From Clostridiaceae bacterium 14S0207 (GTDB lineage Bacteria; Bacillota; Clostridia; Clostridiales; Clostridiaceae), in assembly GCA_003288255.1 (NCBI GenBank), contig CP026600.1, positions 868,001 through 932,000 of the forward strand: 64,000 bases of DNA. Reading direction: 5' to 3'. This document shows, one piece after another, positions 28,635-36,351 of the stretch (its first letter is position 1; each line of letters opens with the position of its first letter). A program made the position numbers and the translations under genes. The notes beneath the pieces were generated by a model, which saw nothing but the letters and a program-made list of their open reading frames with translations, did not search any database and was not told the DNA's origin.

Positions 28635-29354
28635 ATGAATGAGGCTCTAGTAGTTTTGGTAAGATCGATTATTGGGTTTTTTTCACTTATAATTTTTGCT
28701 AGGGTATTAGGAAAACAGCAAATAAGTCAACTTACATTTTTCGATTATGTACTTGGCATAACAATAGGTTCTACAGCCTCTACATTGACAACCGATTTAT
28801 CAACAAGAGCGTGGCCACACTGGGTAGGTTTACTTACTTGGTGTTTACTAGGATATTTAATGCAATTTATTACTCTAAGATGGAGATTTACGGCTAAGTA
28901 TATAGATGGGCAACCAATAGTAGTTATTATGGATGGAAAGATTATGGAAGAACATTTAAAAAAAATAAGATATAGAATGTCTGATATAATGGAACAACTT
29001 AGAAGTAAAGGGGTGTTTGATTTAAATGAAGTCCAATGTGCAATCTTAGAGTCCGATGGGGAATTATCTATTTTAAAGAAACCAGAGAATAATCCAGTTA
29101 CTTTAAAAGATCTTAAACTTAAACCAGAAAAAGATGGTATTAATATAGAATTAATATATGATGGTCAAATTGTAGAACAAAATTTAAAAAAAGATAATCA
29201 ATGGTTAAAGAATGAATTAAGAAAAAGAGGAATAAAAAATCATGAGGATGTTTTTTTAGCAACTGTTAATCCTAAAGGAGATATTTACGTAGATACATAT
29301 AAAGATAAAATAAAAAAACTTATTGATATTGGTGATTATAAAGGACCTTATTAA
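28635..29354 (+). CDS. DUF421 family membrane protein (YetF/YdfS-like)
   Basis: 239 residues from ATG at 28635 (MNEALVVLVRSIIGFFSL); AAAGGAG stands at the right distance and overlaps the other ATG at 28626. Three N-terminal membrane helices are followed by a soluble domain with KQQISQLTFFDYVLGITIGSTAS, RWRFTAKYIDGQPIVVIMDGKI, and the family block LRSKGVFDLNEVQCAILESDGELSILKK. DUF421 proteins of spore formers are often linked to spore envelope functions; the exact role is not known. Followed after 15 nt by a DUF4363 gene, a pairing often seen in clostridia. Confidence 0.9.
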   Translation: MNEALVVLVRSIIGFFSLIIFARVLGKQQISQLTFFDYVLGITIGSTASTLTTDLSTRAWPHWVGLLTWCLLGYLMQFITLRWRFTAKYIDGQPIVVIMDGKIMEEHLKKIRYRMSDIMEQLRSKGVFDLNEVQCAILESDGELSILKKPENNPVTLKDLKLKPEKDGINIELIYDGQIVEQNLKKDNQWLKNELRKRGIKNHEDVFLATVNPKGDIYVDTYKDKIKKLIDIGDYKGPY

Positions 29355-29369
29355 AAAAGAGGTGATCTT

Positions 29370-29735
29370 ATGAGAAAGTTTTTAACTATATTTTTACCTG
29401 TGTTTTCTTTAATAATCTTTGTAATGCTTATGATAAGTGCTCCACTTTTAAAAAAACCTTGGGGTTTAGATGATAAAGTAATGGAATATGTAGATAACAC
29501 TATTAAATATGCTAATGAGGAGCAGTGGGATAAAGCAAAGGGTGAAGTAGAAAAAATAGAAAATGGGTGGAGTAAGGTCATAAAACGAGTTCAATATATA
29601 TCTGAATTAGGGGAAGTTGATGATATTTATAATAATATAGCTAGAGTTAGAGGTGGAGTACAGGCTAAGGACAAAGGAATTGTATTAAGCTCATTATATG
29701 AAATAAAAGAAAATTGGAAAAGTCTAGGTGAATAA
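29370..29735 (+). CDS. DUF4363 family protein
   Basis: 121 residues behind AAAGAGGTGATCTT. One N-terminal membrane helix (TIFLPVFSLIIFVMLMISA, ~5-23) and a helical outside domain with Trp/Lys/Glu-rich segments (NEEQWDKAKGEVEKIENGWSKVIKRVQY and RGGVQAKDKGIVLSSLYEIKENW). Cotranscribed with the DUF421 gene, so the two may act together at a membrane. Family function is not established. Confidence 0.83.
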   Translation: MRKFLTIFLPVFSLIIFVMLMISAPLLKKPWGLDDKVMEYVDNTIKYANEEQWDKAKGEVEKIENGWSKVIKRVQYISELGEVDDIYNNIARVRGGVQAKDKGIVLSSLYEIKENWKSLGE

Positions 29736-29771
29736 TATATTAATTAAAGATTTAAATTATAATATAGTAGG

Positions 29772-29815
29772 AAAAGGACAAGAAAATTTTTAATATATGC
29801 TTGTCCTTTTCTTTT
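29772..29815. terminator. Terminator between DUF4363 and the convergent C_GCAxxG_C_C gene
   Basis: AAAAGGACAAG (29772-29782) with CTTGTCCTTTT (29800-29810), then CTTTTC; A-run on the other side for the minus strand. Confidence 0.85.
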
Positions 29816-30280
29816 CTATTTTATGTTCAATTCAATATTATCATCTAAAAGTATTTTGGTTATATAATAGGCTACTTCACCGGTTAATTTCATACAGTGA
29901 TTTTTACGATTTGACTTATTATCTTTAAAATCTTTTGTTAACACACGACAACAGGTACTATTATAAGTACTTTTCATATAATGATGTAATGCAGCAGCCT
30001 TTGGAAGCATTTTTTCGTTCATTTTTTCGCCATAACATCTACCATATACTAGCCCAAGAGACATAACTCCACCACTAATTGATCCGCATAAGCATCCAGT
30101 AGCGCCAACACCGGCTGCAAATCCAGAAGATAATTTTATAATTTCATTTGGTTGAGGATTAGGTAATAGATCATTAATAGTTTTTAATACAACCTCCGAA
30201 CAAAATAATTCTTCTTTTTTAAAGTATTCCTCAGCAATTTTTCTAACAATTTCTGATTTTTCTTCTATAGTTTTTGACAT
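29816..30280 (-). CDS. C_GCAxxG_C_C family protein (copy 1)
   Basis: 154 residues behind GGGGTGATTTT on the minus strand. The Cys pattern of the family (PF09719/TIGR01909) is clear: FCSE near residue 25, GVGATGCLCGSISGG, YGRCYGE, STCCRVLTKDF and NHCMK. These soluble proteins are thought to carry redox-active or metal-bound cysteines; some are annotated as redox-active proteins. A close paralogue lies 9.4 kb away at 39233-39694. Opposite orientation to the CDF transporter next to it. Confidence 0.87.
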   Translation of the reverse strand: MSKTIEEKSEIVRKIAEEYFKKEELFCSEVVLKTINDLLPNPQPNEIIKLSSGFAAGVGATGCLCGSISGGVMSLGLVYGRCYGEKMNEKMLPKAAALHHYMKSTYNSTCCRVLTKDFKDNKSNRKNHCMKLTGEVAYYITKILLDDNIELNIK

Positions 30281-30467
30281 AAAATCACCCCAATTATAAT
30301 TTAATATATTAATTATATACTAATGAGAAAAAATAAGCTAAAAGATTAATACATAGATAATTTCAGTAATATAAAAAGCATAAAATAAAAAGGTGGTTGT
30401 GAAGGTAATTCTAAATTGTGGAAGATTATCTTTATCAAATGATAATACAAATCATATATAAAATTTG

Positions 30468-30496
30468 TTGACACATTGAAATATAATGCATATACT
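30468..30496 (+). promoter_or_regulatory. Sigma-A promoter of the CDF transporter gene
   Basis: TTGACA (30468-30473) and TATACT (30491-30496), spacing 17. Start near 30503. No metal-sensing operator is obvious. Confidence 0.8.
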
Positions 30497-30563
30497 GATA
30501 GTATGTTATTAGGACTATTATCAATTAACAATATAAATTCTCAATAATAAGGGGATGTGTTAT

Positions 30564-31433
30564 ATGAATAATGAAGAAAGATTAGCAATTGGAAATAAAA
30601 TTTCTTATGTAACAATAATGGGTAATATTTTTTTATCTCTAATAAAATTTATAGCAGGAATAGTAGGAAAAAGTTCGGCCATGTTAGCTGATTCAATACA
30701 TTCACTGTCGGATGTATTAAGTACTGTGGCGGTTTTAATTGGATTAAGATTTTCGGCTAAACCTGCAGATGAGGATCATCCTTATGGACATGAAAAGTTG
30801 GAGGCAATTACAAGTAAGATTTTAGCTGTATTATTATTTTGTACAGGCATTTTTATAGGAGTGGAAGCTATAAAAATTATATTTAGTGGAAATCATATAA
30901 TTCCGGAAAAGATAGCTATTTATGCTGCTGTATTATCTATTTTAACTAAAGAATGGATGTATAGGTATACAATGAAAGGGGCAAAAAAAATAAGAAGTAC
31001 AGCCTTAGAAGCAGATGCATGGCATCACCGTTCTGATGCATTATCTTCTATAGGAAGTCTTGTTGGAATTGTAGGTGCACGATTAGGAATTCCTATTCTA
31101 GATCCATTAGCTTCTTTAATAATATGTGCATTGGTTTTAAAAGTTGCATTTGATATATATATAAATTCTATAAATCAACTTGTAGACAAAGCAGCAGATA
31201 AAGAAACTGTTGAAGCTATAAGAAATGAAATAGAATTTATAGAAGATGTGGAAAGAATTGATGAATTGAAAACAAGAATACACGGAAATAGGATTTATGT
31301 AGATGTTGAAATATCTGTAGATAAACATTATTCTTTAACTAAGGCTCACAATGTAGCGGAAGCTGTGCATAGAAAAATAGAAAAGTTAGACGGGAGAATA
31401 ATCCATTGTATGGTACATGTAAATCCATATTAA
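30564..31433 (+). CDS. Cation diffusion facilitator (CDF) metal efflux transporter
   Basis: 289 residues from ATG at 30564 (MNNEERLAIGNKISYVTIMG), 9 nt after AAGGGG; an ATG at 30555 abuts the site. Six membrane segments; metal-site motifs in helix 2 (ADSIHSLSDV) and helix 5 (ADAWHHRSDALSSIGSL), plus the conserved DEDHPYGHEKLE before helix 3. The C-terminal cytoplasmic ferredoxin-like domain has the usual VHRKIEKLDGRIIHCMVHVNP. These proteins export Zn, Fe, Mn or Co against protons; DxxxD/HxxxD spacing fits Mn or Zn/Fe types but does not decide. Confidence 0.93.
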   Translation: MNNEERLAIGNKISYVTIMGNIFLSLIKFIAGIVGKSSAMLADSIHSLSDVLSTVAVLIGLRFSAKPADEDHPYGHEKLEAITSKILAVLLFCTGIFIGVEAIKIIFSGNHIIPEKIAIYAAVLSILTKEWMYRYTMKGAKKIRSTALEADAWHHRSDALSSIGSLVGIVGARLGIPILDPLASLIICALVLKVAFDIYINSINQLVDKAADKETVEAIRNEIEFIEDVERIDELKTRIHGNRIYVDVEISVDKHYSLTKAHNVAEAVHRKIEKLDGRIIHCMVHVNPY

Positions 31434-31486
31434 TGTAATAAGATTTTTAAATAAAAATGATTTCTTTTATGAAGTATTTAATGTAT

Positions 31487-31566
31487 AACTTGTAAAATAT
31501 AATATAAAATATATTTTGTAGTATACATGAAATATATTTTATTATTAAAATTTTGCAAGTTTTTTA
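31487..31566 (+). terminator. Probable terminator after the CDF gene
   Basis: AACTTGTAAAAT (31487-31498) and ATTTTGCAAGTT (31550-31561), with one wobble and an AT-only inner stem, followed by TTTT. The arms almost repeat those of the terminator at 19096. Confidence 0.65.
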
Positions 31567-31582
31567 TGCTTTTTATGTCTAT

Positions 31583-31618
31583 TTATAATTTGTATCATAA
31601 ATAGATTATAATTTGTAT
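31583..31618. repeat. 13-bp direct repeat upstream of the ABC operon
   Basis: TTATAATTTGTAT at 31583-31595 and again at 31606-31618, spaced 23 bp start to start (about two helix turns), roughly 90 bp before the promoter of the binding-protein gene. May be an activator site or chance in AT-rich DNA. Confidence 0.35.
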
Positions 31619-31683
31619 TTTAAAAGGTTATAATTCCAATATTTGAAAATGAATTTGATAAAATTTTAATTAATATATAAATA

Positions 31684-31710
31684 TTGAATTATATAAAAAA
31701 GTGGTATAGT
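31684..31710 (+). promoter_or_regulatory. Extended -10 promoter of the ABC operon
   Basis: TGG followed by TATAGT (31705-31710) forms an extended -10; TTGAAT at 31684-31689 is 15 bp upstream. Start of transcription about 31717, 34 nt before the gene. Confidence 0.5.
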
Positions 31711-31750
31711 ATTAAAACAGACATAAATTCATGAATGGGGGGCTAATTGT

Positions 31751-32788
31751 ATGAAAAAGAAAATCATTTCTATATTATGCATTTTTATGTTGATTTTTAG
31801 TTTAAATATTGCTGTTGGATGTTCAGGTAAGAATGAAACTAATAAAAAAGAAACTAATACAGAAGTTAAAAAGGAAAAAAATAATACGGTAAAAGAAGAA
31901 AATAAAGAAAAGATAAAAATAGGAACTTTAAAAGGTCCTACCGGTATAAGTATGGTAAAACTCATGGATGAACAAAATAATAAGTATGATATAAGAATTT
32001 TTGATTCACCGGATCAGATAGTTGCTAAGATTGTTAATGGGGAATTAGATGGAGCAGCAGTACCTTCGAATTTAGCAGCAGTTTTATATAACAAAACTAA
32101 AGGAAATGTAAAGTTAGCGTGTGTAAATACTTTAGGGATGTTGTATGTAGTTGAAAATGGAGATACTATTAAAAATATAGGTGATTTAAAGGGAAAAACA
32201 ATTTACTCTAGTGGAAAAGGTGCTACACCTGAATATATTTTACATTATATTTTGGCTAAAAATAATATAGATAAAGAAAAAGATATAGATATTCAGTATA
32301 TGAATCAACATAGTGATTTATCAGCAGCATTAGCATCAAAAAAAGCTAATATTGCCATACTTCCAGAACCTTTTGTTACAGTTACTAAGGTCAAAGACAA
32401 AAATTTAAAAGTATCACTTGATTTAACAAAAGAATGGGAAAAGGTTTCAGATAAAAATAGTAAATTAGCAATGGGAATAATAGTATTTAGAAAAAATTTT
32501 ATAGATAAAAATGAAAAAAATCTAGATAAGTTTTTAGAGGATTATAAGAATTCAATAGAATTTGTGAATAATAATACAGTAAAAGCAGCAGAACTAACTG
32601 AAAAGTATGGAATAATTGCAAAAGCTAAAATAGCAGAAAAGGCTATACCAAAATGTAATATAGTATTTTTAAATGCACAAGAATCAAAGGAACACTTAAA
32701 TAATTTTTATGATGTATTGTTAAAAAACAACCCTAAATCCATTGGAGGAAAACTTCCAAATGAAGATTTTTACTACAAGGGTAAGTAA
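31751..32788 (+). CDS. ABC transporter substrate-binding lipoprotein (NMT1/TauA-like)
   Basis: 345 residues. Signal peptide with lipobox NIAVGC (Cys at about residue 24), a Lys/Glu/Asn linker, and a periplasmic-binding fold of the nitrate/sulfonate/taurine/thiamine-precursor group: IKIGTLKGPTGISMVKLMD, NGELDGAAVPSNLAAVLYN, LKGKTIYSSGKGATPEYILHYIL, ASKKANIAILPEPFVT. The substrate cannot be deduced. First gene of a three-gene importer operon (binding protein, permease, ATPase), all overlapping or nearly so. Stands 1.8 kb before the hydrogenase genes but with its own promoter and terminator. Confidence 0.88.
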   Translation: MKKKIISILCIFMLIFSLNIAVGCSGKNETNKKETNTEVKKEKNNTVKEENKEKIKIGTLKGPTGISMVKLMDEQNNKYDIRIFDSPDQIVAKIVNGELDGAAVPSNLAAVLYNKTKGNVKLACVNTLGMLYVVENGDTIKNIGDLKGKTIYSSGKGATPEYILHYILAKNNIDKEKDIDIQYMNQHSDLSAALASKKANIAILPEPFVTVTKVKDKNLKVSLDLTKEWEKVSDKNSKLAMGIIVFRKNFIDKNEKNLDKFLEDYKNSIEFVNNNTVKAAELTEKYGIIAKAKIAEKAIPKCNIVFLNAQESKEHLNNFYDVLLKNNPKSIGGKLPNEDFYYKGK

Positions 32789-33515
32789 AAAGGTAGGGAT
32801 TCTAATGTTTTGGTTATTAATTTGGGAGGGTTTATCTCTCCTTATTAATAACCAAATTTTATTACCACAACCTTTAAGTGTTTTAATAACTTTAAGTAAA
32901 CTAATATTTGAAAAGTATTTTTGGAAAAGTGTTCTTTTAAGTATAATAAGAGTTATTTTAGGGGTTTTAACTTCTATTATTTTAGGTATTATTTTAGGAA
33001 TATTTTCAGGATTAAATATATTTTTGGAGGAGATTTTAGAGCCGTTTATAATAGCAGTTAAAGCAACTCCTGTCATGTCTATAATAATAATTGCCTTAGT
33101 ATGGTTCAATTCTAATAGTGTACCTATTTTTACAACAATTCTAATGTGTTTTCCGATGATTTATACAAATGTACTTCAAGGAATAAAGTCTGTAGATAAG
33201 AATTTAATTAGTATGGCTAAGCTGTATAAGGTAAGAAAAATCTATATTTTAAAGCAAATATATTTTCCTTGGATTATGCCATACATATATTCAGGAATAC
33301 TTATGTGTCTTGGGGTTGGATGGAAGGTTTCAGTAGCATCAGAAGTGCTAAGTACACCTAAATTTTCAATAGGGTTAAATATATTAAGTTCTAAATCAAA
33401 TTTAGATACAGAAGAACTGTTTGCATGGACTATTATAGTTGTTTTGTTAAGCCTAATATTAGAGAATGTGTTTAAAAAATATGTTAATAAAAGGACTAGA
33501 ATAAATATTAGATGA
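32760..33515 (+). CDS. ABC transporter permease (TauC/SsuC-like)
   Basis: 251 residues from the ATG at 32760 (MKIFTTRVSKKVGILMFWLL), 11 nt after GGAGG and overlapping the previous gene by 29 nt; an upstream TTG at 32742 is just before that site. Six membrane segments and the EAA-loop region MAKLYKVRKIYILKQIYFPWIMPYI typical of binding-protein-dependent importers of the nitrate/sulfonate group. Translationally coupled to its neighbours. Confidence 0.9.
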   Translation: MKIFTTRVSKKVGILMFWLLIWEGLSLLINNQILLPQPLSVLITLSKLIFEKYFWKSVLLSIIRVILGVLTSIILGIILGIFSGLNIFLEEILEPFIIAVKATPVMSIIIIALVWFNSNSVPIFTTILMCFPMIYTNVLQGIKSVDKNLISMAKLYKVRKIYILKQIYFPWIMPYIYSGILMCLGVGWKVSVASEVLSTPKFSIGLNILSSKSNLDTEELFAWTIIVVLLSLILENVFKKYVNKRTRINIR

Positions 33516-33544
33516 CGATTTCAAAAAAAGGGGGTATCCTAAAA

Positions 33545-34153
33545 ATGCAAGAGAATATAGCGGTTAAACTTAGTGATATTTCTAAGCAATATAATAATGA
33601 AATGATTCTTAAAAATTTTAGTATGAAGTTTATAAAAAATAAGATAACAGTACTTTTAGGACCTTCAGGTTGTGGAAAAACAACTTTATTAAATATTATA
33701 TCTGGTATAGATAAAAATTATAGTGGAGAAGTTTTATTAAATGTAAAAGAAGTATCGTATATTTTTCAAGAATATAGGCTTATACCTTGGCTTACAGTGT
33801 ATGAAAATGTAGATTTTGTTTTAAAGTCTTATATGGAAAAGGATGAAAGAAATAAAGTAATAATAAAATATTTAAAACTTGTTAATCTATATGAACATAA
33901 AAATAAATACCCAGGGGAATTAAGTGGTGGTATGCAAAGAAGGGTAGCTATAGCAAGGGCTTTTGCATATAAAAGTGAGCTACTTCTAATGGATGAACCT
34001 TTTGTTGGATTAGATAAAGATCTAAAACAAAAAATTATAAAGGAATTTTTACAATTATGGAAATATGATAAAAGAACAATTATATTAGTTACTCATGATA
34101 TGGATGAGGCTAATTCAATGGGAGATGACATAATTGATTTTAAGACATTATAG
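33545..34153 (+). CDS. ABC transporter ATP-binding protein (TauB/SsuB-like)
   Basis: 202 residues from the ATG at 33545, behind AAAAGGGGG; the longer frame from 33512 overlaps the permease but lacks a site. Walker A GPSGCGKTTLL, Q-loop YIFQEYRLIPWL, signature LSGGMQRRVAIARAF, Walker B LLLMDEPF and switch VTHDMDEA. A little shorter than most relatives (about 240), ending right after the His-switch region. Energises import with the two preceding genes. Confidence 0.92.
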   Translation: MQENIAVKLSDISKQYNNEMILKNFSMKFIKNKITVLLGPSGCGKTTLLNIISGIDKNYSGEVLLNVKEVSYIFQEYRLIPWLTVYENVDFVLKSYMEKDERNKVIIKYLKLVNLYEHKNKYPGELSGGMQRRVAIARAFAYKSELLLMDEPFVGLDKDLKQKIIKEFLQLWKYDKRTIILVTHDMDEANSMGDDIIDFKTL

Positions 34154-34580
34154 AATTGTGTCATAAGAATAACGAGGTTGTTAATAAAATAATAGACATT
34201 GTTAAAAAAACAATAGTTATTATTTATTGTTTTTAAAAATTTAAAATAGACAAATAAAGTAAAATAAAATAAAATATTTGAAAAAAATTTTATTTATATA
34301 TTATAAAAAACAGAAATAACATACATAAAAAGACTTAATTCAAAGAAATTTCACATAGTAATATTACTTCCTAAGATAGATGTTATTTAAATAACAGTGA
34401 TTTAAAATGCCTTAGAACGATTGATGAATAAAGGGTTAAAAATACCACAAGGAAAAAAGTTGTGTTAATTTTTTAATTAATATTAAAACTATTGAAACAA
34501 ATTTTCCAGTATGTTAGTATGTGGTTGAAAATTCAGCTGAGTTAAATAAAAGGAATTAATTTTAGGGAGGTAACAATTCT
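34154..34580. other. Intergenic region before the hydrogenase operon
   Basis: 427 nt without a gene. Holds a weak terminator (AAAACAATA 34207-34215 with TATTGTTTT 34225-34233) for the ABC operon and a likely sigma-A promoter for the hydrogenase genes: TTGAAA at 34492-34497 and TAGTAT at 34515-34520, spacing 17. Start about 34527, 54 nt before the first gene. A Rex-like half palindrome near 34462 was considered and rejected. Confidence 0.5.
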
Positions 34581-35072
34581 ATGGGATTTGCTACTGATAG
34601 TGAAATAAGAATTATAGCAGAAAAGTATAATTATTCAAAACAAAAAATGATATTTATGCTTCGTGATATTCAAGAAATAAATGAAAGAAATTTTATTAGT
34701 GAAGCACAAGCTAAAGTATTGGCAGATATAATAAAAGTTTCAATCTCAGATGTTTATGAAGTAATAACATTTTATTCTATGTTAAATGATAAGCCTAAGG
34801 GTAAGTATATAATAGAAGTTTGTAAAAGTGGACCTTGTTTTGTTAGAAATTCTAAAGTTATTCTTGGTTATTTAGAAGATATATTGAATATAAAAGTCGG
34901 AGAAACTACTAAGGATAATTTCTTTACACTTCAATGTACAAGCTGCATAGGTGGATGTGATATAGCCCCTGCTATGAAAATAGGAGAAAAGGTCTATGGT
35001 AACTTAACCAGAGAAAAGGTTAAGAAAATATTAGATGAATATAGGAGAGATGTGTCATGTCAAGAACAATAG
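34581..35072 (+). CDS. hydC: NuoE-like subunit of an NAD-dependent [FeFe]-hydrogenase
   Basis: 163 residues behind TAGGGAGG. Thioredoxin-like [2Fe-2S] protein of the NuoE/HndA/HydC group: four ligands in CKSGPC (about residue 83-88) and CTSCIGGC (about 123-130). In trimeric electron-bifurcating hydrogenases this small subunit joins the flavin subunit and HydA. Overlaps the next gene by 16 nt, showing tight coupling. The symbol follows the HydABC naming; hndA is an alternative. Confidence 0.88.
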   Translation: MGFATDSEIRIIAEKYNYSKQKMIFMLRDIQEINERNFISEAQAKVLADIIKVSISDVYEVITFYSMLNDKPKGKYIIEVCKSGPCFVRNSKVILGYLEDILNIKVGETTKDNFFTLQCTSCIGGCDIAPAMKIGEKVYGNLTREKVKKILDEYRRDVSCQEQ

Positions 35073-36349
35073 AATTAATAACTAAGAATTGTGGAAAAAT
35101 TGATCCTTGTAATGTAGATGAATATGTTAAATATGATGGTTTTAAAGGACTTAAAAAGGCTCTTTCTATGAAACCACTAGAAATCGTTGAAGAAGTTAAA
35201 AAATCAAAACTTATGGGAAGAGGGGGAGCAGCATATCCTACAGGTGTTAAATGGGAACAAGCCTATTATGTTGATGGTGATACTAAATATGTTGTATGTA
35301 ATGCAGATGAAGGTGAACCGGGAACATTTAAAGATAAAGTTATTTTAGATAAAGATCCTTTAAGGCTAATTGAAGGTATGACTATAGCTGCCTATATTTT
35401 AGGTTCTAAGAAAGGGTATATTTATATAAGAGGAGAATATGCACAATCTCAAAAAATAGTAAATGAAGCTATTGAAAATACTAAGAAAAAAGGATATTTA
35501 GGAAAAAGTATTTTAGGTATGGATTTTGAATTTGATATAGAAGTTTTAACTGGTGCAGGAGGATATGTAGTAGGTGAAAATTCAGCTTTAATTGAGTCTT
35601 CAGAAGGAAAAGCAGGAAGACCTAGAATAAAACCTCCTTATATAAAAATATGTGGACTTTATAAAAAACCTACATTGGTTAATAATGTTGAAACCTTTGC
35701 AGCTATTTCATATATAGTTTCAAATGGAGGAGAAAAATATAGAAGTTACGGAACAGAGTATAGTGGTGGCACTAAACTTATATGTCTTTCTGGTAATGTT
35801 AAAAATAGAGGGGTTTTCGAAGTACCTTTCGGTATAACTTTAAGAGAAATAATTTATGATATTGGTGGTGGAATTCCAGATAATAATAACTTAAAGTTCG
35901 TTCAAATGGGAGGTTCTTCAGGTGCTTGCATATCAACTGAAATGTTAGATATACCATTATGTTACAATGAATTTAAAAATGCAGGAATAAGTATAGGTTC
36001 GGGAGCTATATTAGTAGTAGATGATTCTATATGTACTTTAGAATTTTTAAAGCATATATATGAGTTTTTCCTTCATGAATCTTGTGGAAAATGTACTCCA
36101 TGTAGAGAAGGAAACAAACAAATTTTAAGAATATTGGATAAATTTATGCGAGGAGAAGCAAAACTTGAGGATTATAAAAACTTTGAAAAAGTTATAGAAA
36201 CAATGAAGTACGCATCATTTTGTGGTCTTGGAAAATCAGCACCCACTGCGTTGAAGTCCTGTTTAAAAATATTTAAGAATGAATTTGATGAACATATAGA
36301 GCGAAAATGCAAAGTTGGATCTTGTTTCACTAATAAGGAGGAGATGTAG
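35057..36349 (+). CDS. hydB: NuoF-like flavin/NADH subunit of the [FeFe]-hydrogenase
   Basis: 430 residues. FMN/NADH site GRGGAAYPTGVKWEQA and NADEGEPGTFKDKVI, then GAGGYVVGENSALIESSEGK (most relatives have GEETAL), and the C-terminal [4Fe-4S] site SCGKCTPCREG ... CGLGKSAP. It lacks both the N-terminal [2Fe-2S] domain and the C-terminal ferredoxin domain found in larger HydB/NuoF forms, like a plain complex I NuoF. Oxidises or reduces NAD(H) and passes electrons to NuoE and HydA. Ends 2 nt before hydA. Confidence 0.9.
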   Translation: MSRTIELITKNCGKIDPCNVDEYVKYDGFKGLKKALSMKPLEIVEEVKKSKLMGRGGAAYPTGVKWEQAYYVDGDTKYVVCNADEGEPGTFKDKVILDKDPLRLIEGMTIAAYILGSKKGYIYIRGEYAQSQKIVNEAIENTKKKGYLGKSILGMDFEFDIEVLTGAGGYVVGENSALIESSEGKAGRPRIKPPYIKICGLYKKPTLVNNVETFAAISYIVSNGGEKYRSYGTEYSGGTKLICLSGNVKNRGVFEVPFGITLREIIYDIGGGIPDNNNLKFVQMGGSSGACISTEMLDIPLCYNEFKNAGISIGSGAILVVDDSICTLEFLKHIYEFFLHESCGKCTPCREGNKQILRILDKFMRGEAKLEDYKNFEKVIETMKYASFCGLGKSAPTALKSCLKIFKNEFDEHIERKCKVGSCFTNKEEM

Positions 36350-36351
36350 TA

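Noticed and set aside
34455-34485. Rex operator before the hydrogenase operon
   Set aside because: Only one half (TGTTAA) matches the TTGTTAA palindrome; the second half (TTAATT) does not.
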